A stretch of DNA of 64,000 bases from Nelumbo lutea (lineage: Eukaryota; Streptophyta; Magnoliopsida; Proteales; Nelumbonaceae): NCBI GenBank assembly GCA_022828595.1, contig JAKGHH010000002.1:111674855-111738854 (forward strand). Reading direction: 5' to 3'. Positions 1 through 11,929 of this stretch are shown one piece after another. The first letter of the stretch is position 1, and each line of letters opens with the position of its first letter. The position numbers and the translations under genes are program-made. The notes under the pieces are model-generated. The model ran no database searches. It saw only the letters and a program-made list of their open reading frames with translations, and had not been told where the DNA came from.

Positions 1-613
1 GCTCAGAGAGATATTTGATGACAGAGACATATGCACTCAGACGGCAGATCCAGAGTCCCTTTCGAGAGTCCCTTTTACACAATTACGCGTCTGTGTTCTT
101 AGCAGATCCGGAGTCCTCCCAAACTGCCAAGGCTCTCTGAGTTGTATTCCTTTCCAGAGCATTGGATATTGATAGGCACCTCTAACAATGGGAACTTGCT
201 TCATCACTCCCCTTTGCAAAGTTAAAATTTTCTTTACCATAGTCTGTCATAGGTGTCCAAAATGAAAATAAAGAGATGCTTGTTTGTTGATTAACCATTA
301 TTGTCATTGTACCTTGTGCCATGCTAAAAGGTTTAATCTTTACATGGTCTTGCTACCACTCAATTACAAAGAGTAAATTAAAGATTTTGTGGAACCGACA
401 AAAGCAAATATTAAAATGTTTAAAATGGTGAAAAATCAATCATGTTATTGGCATTTCCCCTTTACCCCACGCATGATACATGTGATGACACTAAGGCATG
501 TTGAAGGTACAGTAGAAGTAGAAGGTGCTTGATGGTGTGGTAAATGAGTCATTTGTAGCATTCTCCTCCCACTCAATTAGATCTATATCCTCAAAGATCG
601 GCTTCGGCTCTCT
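1..613. other. Flank with no recognisable gene
   Basis: I see no coding pattern, RNA gene or clear repeat boundary here. The short minus-strand reading frame at 37-240 has no recognisable motif. The right end abuts the terminal base of the element 2 LTR at 614, so this is presumably the sequence into which element 2 inserted. Confidence 0.4.
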
Positions 614-1085
614 TGCTGCTCGAGTTAACCGAGTGCAACGAGGTAAATTCACTTTTAAGTTTCAAATACAGGTCAAACCTCAAAGAGGGTAAGCCGAGGC
701 TGAGGCCAAAGACTGTAGGTCGAGGCGAGGTGCTCCTTTCTGAGTACGATAGAAGTTGAAGATTGTAGATAGTTGTCCCGGTAAGGAGCTTCCTGGAGAA
801 ACAAGGTAATACAAAACAATAGATGTCAGAGACCCCGAGTGGAGACCCGAGGGGAAGCTCCAACGCTCAAATTAGTACAAGGTGTAAGGTAGGAGAAAGT
901 GTAGACAAGGTCTCGATGGAAGTCCTCGGGTGCATTGGGTCCCTAAGAGTAAATGTCAAGAAAGTGAGGTAAGTGTTGGAAGTAAATGAGAGTGTTGTAT
1001 CAAAATTCTATTCTGCGATCTGGATCATTTGTCAAGGGAGAATTACCTCATATCTATACTTGAGCGAGTTAGAGGTAGGTGGAGA
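614..1085 (-). repeat. 3' LTR of element 2, distal part
   Basis: This aligns through most of its length with 22501-23000, sharing blocks such as aaattcact, agagggtaagcc, gaggtccccg-like runs and ttgtcaagggaga. It ends abruptly at the 9-bp sequence aggtggaga (1077-1085), which recurs at 13100-13108 where the LTR resumes. Confidence 0.85.
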
Positions 1086-2076
1086 AAAGGATTAAAGTAT
1101 CGGTATCGGGTATCATATCAAACAATTCGGATACAGATACATATACAAATACGCTTGGGAAACACATGGATACGAACGAAAAATATGAAAATGTTTGGAT
1201 ACGCTAAGGAAATGCATATAAATTCAATAATTATATTAATAACTTGACAAAATAACTATAAATAATGTATAAGTACATAGGAATTGTATATTTTAATGGT
1301 ATATATGAAGAAATATACTATTATTGATATAACAAGAAGCATAGATATTATATAAATTTATTGATAATGCATCAATTTTTATCTTTCTTAAAATCCAAGG
1401 CACAAAAATTACGCAAACATTATATTTGGATTATTATATCAATTATTTATTTTACTATTTCAAATTTAAGCATTAACAAAAAAAGCAACCAAAAATAAAT
1501 TTGTAAATGTTCAGTAAATAATATTTTTAATTTTATTAACAATAAATATGTTTATATAAAATGTAAATGAAATTTTGAAGATTCATATCATATGAAAATT
1601 CATAAATTTTAATTACAAAAATAATTATTCATTATTAATATTTTTATTTTTAGGAATTTTTTAAAATAAAAATTTAATTTTTATTTAAATGTACTTTAGT
1701 GGATTTGATAGATTAAATTTATATTATATTCTCAAATATTTTGTAGATAATATTTTATTTCTGTAATAATAAATACATTTTTATTTAATGAAAATTGAAA
1801 TATTAATTAATAATTTATAAAATCATTTTTCTATTAATAATATTTTTATTTGTATAAATATATTGGAATTAAAAATCATTTATCTATATGTGGGTTTAAT
1901 AATTATTTATTTTATTGATTTATAAAATAATAATTTTGAATATTATTCTTGTTAATTTGACTTGGAGTTATTGAACGTTTTTTTTTTGGTAAATGAGTTA
2001 TTGAATAATGCGTAGATTAAATATAATATATTAATTGTAATATAATTTATTTTACTTATTATCACGAAATGGAAGT

Positions 2077-2142
2077 TGGCCCGATGGTTAATATCCTTGC
2101 TTTCTTGGACGTTGCATGACTTAGGTATGAGGGATCGAATCC
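2077..2142 (+). promoter_or_regulatory. tRNA-like RNA polymerase III promoter (A and B boxes) inside the MULE
   Basis: An A-box-like tggcccgatgg (2077-2087) matches TRGCNNARYGG at 10 of 11 positions. A B-box-like ggatcgaatcc (2132-2142) matches GGTTCGANTCC at 10 of 11. The boxes are 44 bases apart, a normal tRNA spacing. I could not fold a full cloverleaf, so this is more likely a tRNA-derived or SINE-like segment than a tRNA gene. The related MULE at 55791-57149 has a decayed equivalent near 56851-56912. Confidence 0.5.
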
Positions 2143-2391
2143 TGTTAAGACCATTTTTTCTGGCAAAAGCGATGAAGTTTCTATGCGATACGTGATGAAG
2201 GAAGATTTGGCCCGACCTCATAGTTACGCGACACGTGGCAAAGACGACAGATCGGCACAAAAGTACGCCTAAGGCGCAAGCACTAAGGGGAGGATCTAGC
2301 AGCGGACCGAACTCCCCTACCAACAGTTCGAACTCCCTACTAGGAGCCCAAACTCTCCCTTAGGCCCCAAGCCACTCAAGGGACAGAAACC

Positions 2392-2631
2392 CGAACTGGC
2401 CTACCTTATAGCAGTTCGGGACACACCTCGCCGAACTGGCCTACCTTATAGCAGTTCGAGACACACCTCGCCGAACTGGCCTACCTTATAGCAGTTCGGG
2501 ACACACCTCGCCAAACTGGCCTGCCTTATAGCAGTTCGGGACACACGTCACCGAACTGGCCTGCCTTGTAGCAGCTCAGGACTCACCTCACCAACCTGGC
2601 CTGCAATATGGCAGTACAAGACATACCTCCG
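2392..2631 (+). repeat. 40-bp tandem repeat array in the LTR, about six copies
   Basis: Each unit begins ccgaactggcct and ends acacacctcg, with drift increasing toward the right. The same array is in the 3' LTR at about 12146-12385. It lies upstream of the TATA box, in the position of an LTR enhancer (U3); that role is inferred. Confidence 0.85.
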
Positions 2632-2945
2632 AACTCAAGACTTCACCTCACTCACCACTCCAAGACTTCGCCTCCAGGACGCCAAACTGTACCACGCCTA
2701 ACACCAAGGAAGTTCGTACCCAGGGGCAGCGCACTTGACTGACTTGGGATCTAACGCTTGACGGCCGCACTTCAAACGGACACCTGCCACTGCCACCTGA
2801 CACCGCCATCTCCAGTAACAGAGACGGCTCCGACAAGGAGCAGTGGCGGTTCTGTCCTAGCAGAAAGGATGACACCCAAATTGGTAGAAACAGAGATAAT
2901 CATACCCGACCTGACAGAGGCCTCGGAGTGAGTGCGCGAAGTGGT

Positions 2946-2952
2946 TATAAAA
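2946..2952 (+). promoter_or_regulatory. TATA box of the element 1 LTR promoter
   Basis: tataaaa followed by ggcccc. The same motif is kept in the 3' LTR at 12700-12706. It sits downstream of the tandem repeats and about 210 bp before the LTR end, as expected at a U3/R junction. Confidence 0.6.
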
Positions 2953-3159
2953 GGCCCCCTACCCCCAACAACGAGGTATGTGAACTCTGCGCCATCTGGT
3001 CTTTACTTTGCCTTTGAGAAAATACTAACTTGAGCTTCAGAGTTATCTCGCCGGGTTCCCCTCGGAGTTCCCTCATCTTCTCCGTTTTAGGATCCCCGTT
3101 GCTCCAGTCAAAGGCAGAATCGTTGACAGCTAAGACCGGCCGGATTGCGCTCAATCAAT

Positions 3160-3177
3160 TGGCGCCGTCTGTGGGAA
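3160..3177 (+). other. Primer-binding region of element 1
   Basis: tggcgccgtctgtgggaa begins two bases after the LTR. The first nine bases could pair with a tRNA 3' end ending ...ACGGCGCCA, as in tRNA-Asp; beyond that pairing fails. A diverged form of the same stretch follows the LTR of element 2. Confidence 0.65.
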
Positions 3178-3249
3178 AGCTTCTAAAAGCCTCCCTCTAA
3201 ATCTCTCTTACCTCTCTTACCTACCCTTCTTTCAAAAACTCCAACACCC

Positions 3250-5105
3250 ATGGCCTCCTCCAACAATGGTGGACGTCGAACAGAAACTGCCACCACCGGA
3301 GAGCAACTCCAAGTTCCCGTGGTGTGCATTGGGCAGTTCACCATCCCTCTTACAGTGGATGGGATCCCCAGTTTGAATGTGCCACAAGCAGTGGTGCCCC
3401 TGAACCCTCCTTCGTTGAACATCCCTCTTCCACTCCCTATTGAAACAAACTTCGTTGAACCAACTGCTGTCCCACTGGCAACCCGCCAGAACCAGCTGGG
3501 CGACCTAATGCAATGCATGCGGGCAATGCAAACCCAAATGCAACAATTCCAGCAGTTCCCTTAGCTACCCTTAAACCAGTCACTGCTCCCCCCCCCCCCC
3601 CGGCACCCTGCTTCAAAGCCAGTTAGGGCCTCCCCTCAAGGTGGACGACCTCACCGAGGAGAAGCTTCCCAACCCCAGAACCCCCCTAATAGCCAGGCTT
3701 CATCCCCAGGCCGAAAGCAAAGAAAAATCACCCCTGCCTGGCAGCTCGCAGGTGGGTCAAGAACCTCGCCCACGAAGTCACCTCGGGGCTCCAAGCCCGA
3801 GTTCCCACTCATGGAGAACCGGTTCAGCGTCCTAGCAACAGGCCAACATTCCGGGCCCATCGAGCTCGACAACACGGAGGCCAGCTGCGCCAGCACCAGA
3901 CCCGCTCAAAGAAGACACCGGCGAAGTCGCCAAACTGCTGCCCGTGTCCTACCCGAGCTCAGAGGCAAGGAAGTGACTAGTTCGGACGAGGTAAAAACTG
4001 TCCCAATTCTCTCAGTTCCTTCCCCCCTTTCATCAGAACTTCTGGCAGTCCCCATGCCCAGAGACTTCAAACTTCCATCTCTGGACAAGTATGATGGGTC
4101 CTTTGACCCCAACGACCACGTCGACGCATTCCAGTCACAAATGCACCTCGCTTGGGCCAGTGAGTCGTGCATGTGCGTGGCCTTCACCACCACCTTCAGG
4201 GGGGTGGCCCGCACCTGAACCTATCTTCTGGGTCAATAAGAAGTTGGGCCCAGTTCATGCAGATCTTCACCGCACACTTTGTTACCAGCAAGCGGTGCCC
4301 CTGAACCGAGGAAAGTATCTTCGGGGTAATCCAGAGGGAAGGAGAATCCATTTGGAGTTACATCAAGCGGTTCAATGAAGCATGCTTGTAGATACCACGG
4401 TTAGACCCTGCAGTACAGCTCGCAGCGGCCAAAAGAGGGGTAACGCACAAAGAATTCAAATGGCACATGGTGGCCAGCCATCCAACAACCATGGCCGATT
4501 TCCTCAAGCTCGCGGACAAGTTAATGAGAACAGAGGAAGAAATCACCCAAAGAACCGAAGGAGGGGTCGAGAAAAGAAAAAGAGAAGGCGAGCCCTCCAA
4601 CCCAGGCGATAGAAGAAGCCAGGCCCGAGAGGCAAAGCCAAGCCAGCCGTCCCAAGCTCCCTTAGCAATTCGGACGGATTACACGCCGTTGAACACAAGG
4701 CGGACCAAGATCATGATGACGATCAAGGACGCCCCCTACATAAAGTGGCCACCTCGCCTAAAGAGTAATCCAAACGAGAGAAATAAAAATCTATACTGTA
4801 GTTTTCATAAAGTTCACAGTCATAGTACCGAACAATGTAACAATCTCCGGGACGAGATAGAGGGACTCATCTGTCGCGGATACTTGAGAAATTTTGTACA
4901 TAGTGACAATAATAATAAAGCAGGTCGACAAGGGGAGCACGGAAATGATGCCCCCGAGTCCAACAGCAGACCAGGCAAAGCCTTGCAGCGACCTCCCCCA
5001 GAAGAGAGGCAAGTTCGGGGAACCATCCACGTGATAGTGGGCGGTTCGGTAGTAGCAGGTTGCATTTCGGCACCAGCATGGACGTCAGTTCGCGAGGTAG
5101 CCTGA
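3250..5105 (+). pseudogene. gag of element 1 (broken)
   Basis: This would encode the capsid-like polyprotein of the retrotransposon. The first ATG after the primer site opens a 104-residue frame that stops at 3564, just before a run of 14 C at 3588-3601. The capsid domain is readable at 3811-4215 (FKLPSLDKYDGSFDPNDHVD). It then shifts frame near 4215-4250 and resumes at 4467-5105. The C-terminal part holds a histidine/cysteine motif YCSFHKVHSHSTEQC, usual for Tat gag. At least one stop and two frame changes mean no full gag can be made from this copy. Confidence 0.82.
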
Positions 5106-5741
5106 GAGGAGCAAAACCCTCCAAAGAGGCCGAAGACGGAAGAACCGATCCTTTTCACAGAAGACGACGCGCGAGGTGTTCACTATTCCCATGATGACGC
5201 GCTCGTCATAAAGCTAAGGATCAGCGACTTCGAGGTCCGACGTGTACTTGTGGACTCAGGTAGTTCGATGGACATCCTCTTCAAATCGGCGTTCGACCAA
5301 CTACAGTTGCAGAGAAGCGAGTTGAAGCCCGCGCACACTCCTCAGGTGGGCTTCAGCGGAGAGGAAGTCAGGCCCCTGGGGAAGATAACAGTACCTGTGG
5401 AAGTCGGCACATGGCCTTGCGTAGTAAGACTCAACCACGATTTCCTGGTGGTCGCAACCCCCTCCCCATACAACGCCATAATAGGGCGGCCAATTACGCA
5501 TATTCTGCGGGCAGTGGTCTCCACCTACTATCTGGCAATGAAGTTCCCCACGGACTTCGGTGTGGGGGTAGCGCGGGGCGACCAGCTTAAGTCCCGTAAA
5601 TGCCATGTTGCCGCCCTAAAGGGAAAGATCAAGGCAGCCGGCGACCTCGAATTGGAGCAGCCTGCGGAGCAGGGCGAGGAGCGAGCTTCGCCCACTGAAA
5701 AAATAGTCACGGTCCCAACCTCGGCTACAGATCTGGCGTGA
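5106..5741 (+). pseudogene. Aspartic protease domain of element 1
   Basis: This retropepsin-like protease would cut the gag-pol polyprotein. The active-site motif VLVDSGSSMDILF lies at about 5244-5283, and a second hydrophobic-glycine motif AIIGRP follows near 5476. The frame is open from 5250 to 5741, so this is one of the better-kept domains. The stop at 5739-5741 separates it from RT, which in a working element would be fused. Confidence 0.8.
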
Positions 5742-7786
5742 ACGCTACAGATCGGTGCTTTCGTCACGGAGCCTCTACGAACTGAATTGGTGAGTTTCCT
5801 ACTTCAAAATTTAGATATTTTTGCATGGTCCACGGCGGATATGCCCGGTATTGACCCTGGCCTTATAACTCTCAAACTTATCACGGACCCTGTAGTCAGA
5901 CCCATTAGATAGAAGAAACGCAACTTAGCCCCGGAGCGCTGGAGGGCGGTCAACGAGGAAGTCAAAAAGCTCATCGCAGTGGACTTCATAAGGGAAGTTC
6001 ATTAGCCGAGCTGGGTAGCCAACCTAGTGCTGGTGAAAAAAACAAACAGCAAGTGGCGCATGTGCATCGACTACACCGACCTGAACCGAGCTTGCCCAAA
6101 AGACTGCTTCCCCCTGCCCCGAATTGACCACCTAGTGGACGCGACCTCAGGACATGAGCTGCTAAGCTTCCTAGACGCCTACTCAGGCTACAACCAAATC
6201 AAGATGGTCCTGTCCGACGAGGAAAAAACCAACTTCATAACCGAGTTCGGCCTGTACTGTTACAAGGTCATGCCCTTCGGACTAAAGAATGCTGGGGCAA
6301 CCTTCCAAAGACTTGTAAATATGCTTTTTCGGCCCTTAATTGGCACGAAAATAGAATGTTATGTAGACGACATGGTCGTCAAAACACAATTCTCATAGGA
6401 ATTAATAAAAGACTTAGATTCTGTCTTCCAAATTTTGCGTCAATATAGAATGAGACTGAACCCAAACAAGTGTGTCTTTGGTGTCACCTCGGGTAAGTTC
6501 CTAGGCTACATTGTCAATCGACGCGGTATGAGGCCAACCCTGACAAAATAAAGGCCACCTTAGATATGAGACCACCTCAAAAAGTAATCAAAGACCACCT
6601 TAGATACGGTCGCATAGCCGCTCTAAGTCGCTTCATGTCCAAATCAGTAGACCGCTGCCTACCTTTCTTTAAGGTAATCAAAGGCAAAGGGTTCGAATGG
6701 GCCCGAGATTGCCAGCTCGTGTTCGACGAGTTAAAAACCTACCTCGCCACTGTACCAACCTTAGCCAGACCCGAGGAGGGCAAGGTCTTAGAGTTGTACC
6801 TCTCGGCGAGCGACGAGGTGGTCAGTTCGGTACTAGTAAAGGAAGTAGATCGGGCACAGCGGCCCGTCTATTATGTTCGTAAAATTCTGCAGGGAGCAGA
6901 AACGAGATACCCACAGATAGAAAAAGTAGCGTGCGCACTAGTAATTTCAGTTCGAAAACTCCGCCCTTATTTCCAGGCTCACACCGTCATCGTCTTGACT
7001 GACAAACCTCTGAGACAAGTCTTGCTCAAGCCCGAGGTTTCCAGTCGGTTGACGAAGTGGGCCATCGAGCTCAGCGAGTATGACCTCCAGTACAAACCAC
7101 GGACTGCCTTTAAGGCCCAAGCCTTGGCAGATTTCATCGTCGAGTGCACATTCAGCCTCGAAGTCCCTGAGCAGGTTGAGCCCGAGATCCCCAGTTCGGG
7201 TGAACCCGGAGCTCCCCAGTTGATAGAGTCTGAACCCCATGAAGTAGCAGCTAGTGTGGCATCTCTCCTGGTCAGGCCAAGCGCGAAGTGGGATGAGGAG
7301 CCATGGATCCTTCACGTAGATGGCTCCTTGAACCAACAGGGCAGCGGGGTAGGAATAGTCTTATGCGGCCCGTGTGGCACAAAATTGGAATATGCACTAT
7401 GCTTTGAGTTAGCGGCATCCAACAACGAGGCAGAGTATGAAGCACTGATAGCCGGGCTGAACCTAGCGCAAAAGGTAAAAGCCAAGCACATTGTCGTCTG
7501 CAGCGATTCCCAGCTCGTGGTCAACCAAGTTACGGGCGAGTATGAAGCACGCGAGCTCTTCATGATTGCATACTTAGCGAAAGTAAAGGAGTCCCTGCTC
7601 AACTTCCAGTCGCACTTCATCAGGCAAATCCCTAGGTCAGAGAACACTGAGGTCGATGCTCTGTCCCGGTTAGCCAGCACGAGTCACAACACCATGAGAA
7701 CCGTGTACATAGAGGACTTACCTCGGCCTAGCATTCTCGGTGGGGCAGAGGAGGTCACTCCTGTCCTTGAAGCAGAGCCAAGCTGA
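5742..7786 (+). pseudogene. Reverse transcriptase, RNase H and second RNase H of element 1
   Basis: Reverse transcriptase spans about 5760-6550. It holds KWRMCIDYTDLN, MPFGLKNAGATFQR and the catalytic YVDDM at about 6359. In-frame stops occur near 5910, 6003 and 6398, with a disturbed junction at about 6530-6566. A single open frame then runs 6566-7786. The Ty3 RNase H covers about 6700-7140 (ELYLSASDEVVSSVL; TDKPLRQVL). An archaeal-type RNase H covers about 7300-7680, starting WILHVDGS, with the acidic residues of NNEAEYEAL, CSDSQLVV and EVDALSR. Possession of both RNase H types is characteristic of the Tat lineage. Confidence 0.88.
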
Positions 7787-7792
7787 ATTGAC

Positions 7793-9008
7793 CCACTCGC
7801 GAGCTTCTTGCAAGATTCTACCCTCCCTGCGGACCGCAATACAGCCAAGAGGGTGCAGCGCCAGGCAGCCAAATACGTCGTAATAGACGAACGGTTGTAC
7901 CGACGGTCCTACACGCTCCCCTACTTGCATTGCCTGCGACCTGCCGAAGCCGAGCTCGCACTCCGCGACACTCATGAAGGTCTGTGCGGCGGACACCTGG
8001 GAGGAAAAGCACTCGCCCAAAAAGCTCTTCGACAAGGATACTACTGGCCAACGATGAAGGCAGAAGCCATCGAGCTCGCTAGAAAATGCGACAGGTGTCA
8101 AAAGCACGCAAATATCCACCATCAGCCCGCTTCCGACCTCAAATACCTCGCCAGCCCATGGCCTTTTGCTCAATGGGGCATCGACCTCCTGGGGCCATTC
8201 CCGCCAGCAACAGGTGGGAGAAAGTTCCTAGTGGTGACAGTAGATTACCTCACAAAGTGGATAGAAGTCGAACCTCTGGCAACAGTTATGGCCCGAAACA
8301 TACAGAACTTCTTTTGGAAGAATGTAGTATGTCGCTTTGGGTTACCTCGGGTACTGATCTCTGACAACGGCAAGCAGTTCGAGGATATCAAGTTCCAAGA
8401 ATGGTGCCAGAGTATGGGGATTCGGTAGAACTTCACATCGGTCGCGCGCCTGCAGGAAAACGGTCAGACAGAAGTAATGAATAGAGCCATCATACGCGGA
8501 CTGAAAGCACGTCTAGATCAAGCTAAGCAGTTATGGGCGAAAGAGCTACCAAGTGTTTTATGGGCTCACCGAACTGCAGAAAAAACCACCACAGGAGAGA
8601 CCCCCTTCAACCTCACCTACGGCACTGAAGCAGTAATCCCGACGGAAATCGAAGTACCTACACTATGACTAGAAACATATGACGATCATACGAACGGAGA
8701 TGAGTTACGTACCAACCTTGACCTACTGGACGAGGTAAGAGATCTCGCACACATCTGGACAGTAGCCTACCAGCAGCAAGTAGCTCGGTACTACAACGCC
8801 TGAGTAAAGCAGCGAAGCTTCCGAGTCGGCGACCTGGTTCTTCATAAGATTATGGTGCCCGAACCCGGCGTGGGCAAACTTGGACCAAATTGGGAAGGGT
8901 CCTATAAAGTAAGGAGAGCGCTCGGGGGGGCATACGAGCTCGAAACCTTAGAAGGCAAACAAGTACCCCGAGCGTGGAACATCGTTAACTTAAGGCGATA
9001 CTACCTAT
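7793..9008 (+). pseudogene. Integrase of element 1
   Basis: An HHCC zinc finger (HEGLCGGHLG ... CDRCQKH) lies at about 7970-8110. The DDE core follows: D in GIDLLGPFPP, D in ISDNGKQF, E in ENGQTEVMNR. A C-terminal domain (VGDLVLHKI ... WEGSYKV) ends at a stop at 9008. In-frame stops interrupt it at about 8428, 8668 and 8803, so the catalytic core is split between D and E. The region 9009-9334 after it is noncoding, with short repeats built on cagttcggcaaaa. Confidence 0.86.
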
Positions 9009-9334
9009 AAACCGCCAAGTGAAGTGGACGAAATCGCTACAAGAGCCTTAGGGCCAAGATGTCGAGCCAACAAGAGGAACCTCGGCATAAGCGAGCAAAG
9101 AAAGTCGGGCATATTATCAGTTCGGCAAAATATCAATCAAAAGAATAAAGTGAAGCAGAGACTAAGTATTAAACAACGAAACAGGTCACGCGAGTATAAT
9201 AACCCGGGCAAGAAACAGATCAGGCATATTATCAGTTCGACAAAAAATCAGTTCAGAAAAAGAACAACACTTAACCGAAAAGATTCTCTATTCCATTGCA
9301 AGAAAAAGAAGAGTACATAAAAAATAAAAATAAT

Positions 9335-11246
9335 TTACAAGCCCGGAGCTACTTCTTCCCCATCAAAAGGCACTTCAACGACACCCGAAGGCCCTGCCTC
9401 GCCCTCAGAATCCGGCTCGCCATCAGCAGCATTGGCCATCTCCTGAGTTATGCGCGAACTAGATATGGCACTAACGTCTAGGTCGGGATACGTGTTTCGT
9501 ATCATCCACCAGCTCAGTTTGAATCCCCTTCTGTAAGAATCCACCATCAGGTTGTCAAAATGTGGCGAGGCAATGTAGTCCTCAACGGCCTTCTTCTTGG
9601 CATCTTCAATACCTTGGGAAAAGATCTGCGTTTTCTCCCTGATGTCCTCCTTAAGATATTCGACCTGATACTGCAGGTCCAACCTCAGGTTCGCCATATG
9701 TTTCACGACTACCCCCATGGCCTCAGCATCTCGCTAAGACATCGCCTGCCTGGCCATAGCAACGCGAGCAGCCTCTTTGGCAGCATGAGCGGCCGCCTCA
9801 GCAGCTCGGGTATTCGTTTCAGCGGCACGGAAAGCCTCTTCAGCAGCATGAGCGGCCGCCTCAGCAGCTCGCGCCTATCGCGAGCTCCACTCCACCTGGG
9901 CCGCTAAGGCGTGAATAGAAGAGTTCACCTACCAAAAGAAACAAGTGAGCGACAATAGCAAGAATGATAGAAAACGAAGGCAGACAAAATCTGACTTACC
10001 ACCATAGCATGAGTTACGGCACGACAGGTGACCTGATTCAAGGGAAGATCGGTCCACGCCGCGATCTCCTTAGGGAAAGTAGTCTCCCTACTCTTCTGAA
10101 GAGCGTAGTTCGGCAACAACACGCTCCTAAACTCCCATAGAGCTCCCGAGCCCGAGGGCCCAGCCCACGTATGAGCGGACCCAGAATAAGCAAGAGCACT
10201 AGAATAGGCGAGAGCACCCGTGTGAGTTGTCTCGGCGTAAGAGGCCCCTGCCGCTCCCTGCATTGAAGGAGCCACCTCGGGCTCCTTGGGCAGATCCTCT
10301 AACATATGGTCTGGAACTTGTGGATCCTCCTGGGGCAGCTCGGTATGAGTTTATTTGGCGACCCGCTTCCTCCTCTTCATGCCTTGGAACAGGCGTCCCC
10401 CACGAGTCCTCTCTGAGTCCATCACACCTGCAGAAAAGAGTTCGGCATCAGAAGAAATGAAGAAACAAAGCGAACAAGAAACCTCTGAGCAAGAAACCTA
10501 CCCGAACTCAGGCTGGCCGCAATAAGTTTGGCCTCCGTTAGGTACTGATGGCACTTTAACCCTTGTCGGCCTCCGCCCACCCGGTCTGAAAAGGCCACCC
10601 CTGTGCACTTCACACCCCGAAGTAGTCCCGCTTCCACGCCGGGACCTTGTTGGGAAGTTCGTGCAGAAGCTTAAAACCTGGCGAGGAGACAAGTAATACG
10701 CCCGCCTACCCCCGGGAAGAGAACCCACTTGTTTCTTGAGCATTAAAATGGAGGAGAATATCTCCAAGTCTAAAGGGAAGTTCTGTTCGCAAAAAAAGGA
10801 GACCGTCCCCACCAAGTTCCGAATAGAGTTCGGATGGAGCTGGCCAACGGTAACGTCGAAGTGGTTTATGACCTCGACGAGAAGGGGTGGAAAGGCAATC
10901 GCAACCCTATAGCGAGCTGCTCCCAAAAAATCACGATCTCATCAGAACCGTGTTCCCAAGGAAAGCTACCCGAAGGAATGAAATAGGTGTACCCCCCAGG
11001 CAGATTGTAAGAAATAAGTAGAGATTGGAGCCCCTCGAGTGTCATGGTCGAAGGACCAGACCTATCTAGCATCTGACCTCGATGAGAGGTAGACGCCAAA
11101 CTGCCCAAAGCGGCTCAGCCTACGGGTTCGAGGTCATCCTCAAGTTCCACCTCAAGATCACTAAGGCAATCGGGGGATACGATTCGGTTCGTAGAACCCA
11201 CATCAGTCCTACTTGAAGAATCATCTGAGCTATCAAAGCTAGACAT
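9335..11246 (-). pseudogene. Antisense gene of element 1 (gypsy-type transposon protein, PF04195-like), broken
   Basis: It runs opposite to gag-pol between integrase and 3' LTR. The N-terminal domain resembles the 'putative gypsy type transposon' family (Transposase_28, PF04195 from memory): FIPSGSFPWEHGSDEIVIF, LRLPFHPF, then FDVTVGQLHPNSIRNLVG. An Ala/Glu-rich coiled-coil segment encoded by a duplicated 60-70-bp unit follows at about 9760-9890. The C-terminal piece 9335-9718 is open and contains NTYPDLDVSAI. A stop about 43 codons in and several frame changes make it nonfunctional here. The same layout is found on the plus strand in element 2. Function is unknown. Confidence 0.7.
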
Positions 11247-11443
11247 TGAGGAGAAAGGGTAGATTCAGGAAAGTACTCACCGAAAGAAAGTTTTGAAGGC
11301 CCCAGAAACTGGAACAAGCCAAAAACCTTGAAGGCGAAATAACAAGCCTAGATGCGAACTGAAAAGCCTGGATGCAAGCTGAAAAGTTGGATGCGAGCTC
11401 AAGAAGCAAGTCACAGAAGTGACAAAACGACTGGGGTCCCCTA

Positions 11444-11452
11444 CTATTTATA
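11444..11452 (-). promoter_or_regulatory. Candidate TATA box of the antisense gene, element 1
   Basis: TATAAATAG on the minus strand, about 200 bp upstream of the antisense start codon at 11246. An equivalent motif precedes the antisense gene of element 2. Confidence 0.5.
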
Positions 11453-11545
11453 ACCACAGTAACCGACAACCAACAGTGCAGATCAGAGCCAGTCTGACGG
11501 CCCGCGTTCACACTGACCGCACGTCCCCTGAGACCAAGATGTGAT

Positions 11546-11695
11546 TGGCGCACGTCTTTCTGAAACTGACGGTGCACCAGCGCACGTCTTTCTGAAACTG
11601 ACGGTGCGCCAGGGCATGTCTTTCTGTAACTGATGAGTGCCAATGCACATCTTTCTGTAACTGACGACTGCCAGCGCACGTCTCCTCACCTTTCA
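11546..11695. repeat. 32-bp tandem repeat, four copies plus a partial fifth
   Basis: Units share the core gcacgtctttctg followed by aactga. It lies upstream of the antisense TATA box and before the 3' LTR, so it could be part of the antisense promoter. That is inferred from position only. Confidence 0.75.
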
Positions 11696-11929
11696 AAACG
11701 GCAGTGGCACGCTCTTTTCAAAAATCAAGAGACCTGTTGTCACGTCTCCCAGCGGTGCGCTTTTTTGAAATTTGAAAATGAGCGCACGCCGCCACGTCTG
11801 TCGGTATTTGGACACTCTAGAAAACCGAAGAACTCTAACAAAGCACCTTGCGCTATCAAGATTCGAAGAACAGGACAAATCCACCAACCACCTCGCAAAC
11901 TCCCCGTGCCAGGACAAGACCCTTGGCAC

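Larger units (their letters stand above)
2193..3157 (+). repeat. 5' LTR of element 1
   Basis: It starts TGATGAAGG and ends CAATCA, and matches 11947-12911 end to end. It holds six degenerate 40-bp tandem repeats and a TATA box. The primer-binding region follows after two bases. Confidence 0.93.

Noticed and set aside
2077..2142. Functional tRNA gene
   Set aside because: The A and B boxes are good but I could not pair an acceptor stem or find an anticodon arm.
2392..2631. CRISPR-like array
   Set aside because: The 40-bp units are directly adjacent with no spacers and occur in both LTRs of a plant retrotransposon, so they are LTR tandem repeats.
3250..9008. Minus-strand frames opposite gag-pol of element 1 (for example 6947-7336, 7312-7680, 7718-8173)
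   Set aside because: They have no family motifs and are complements of well-identified pol domains in a GC-richer region.
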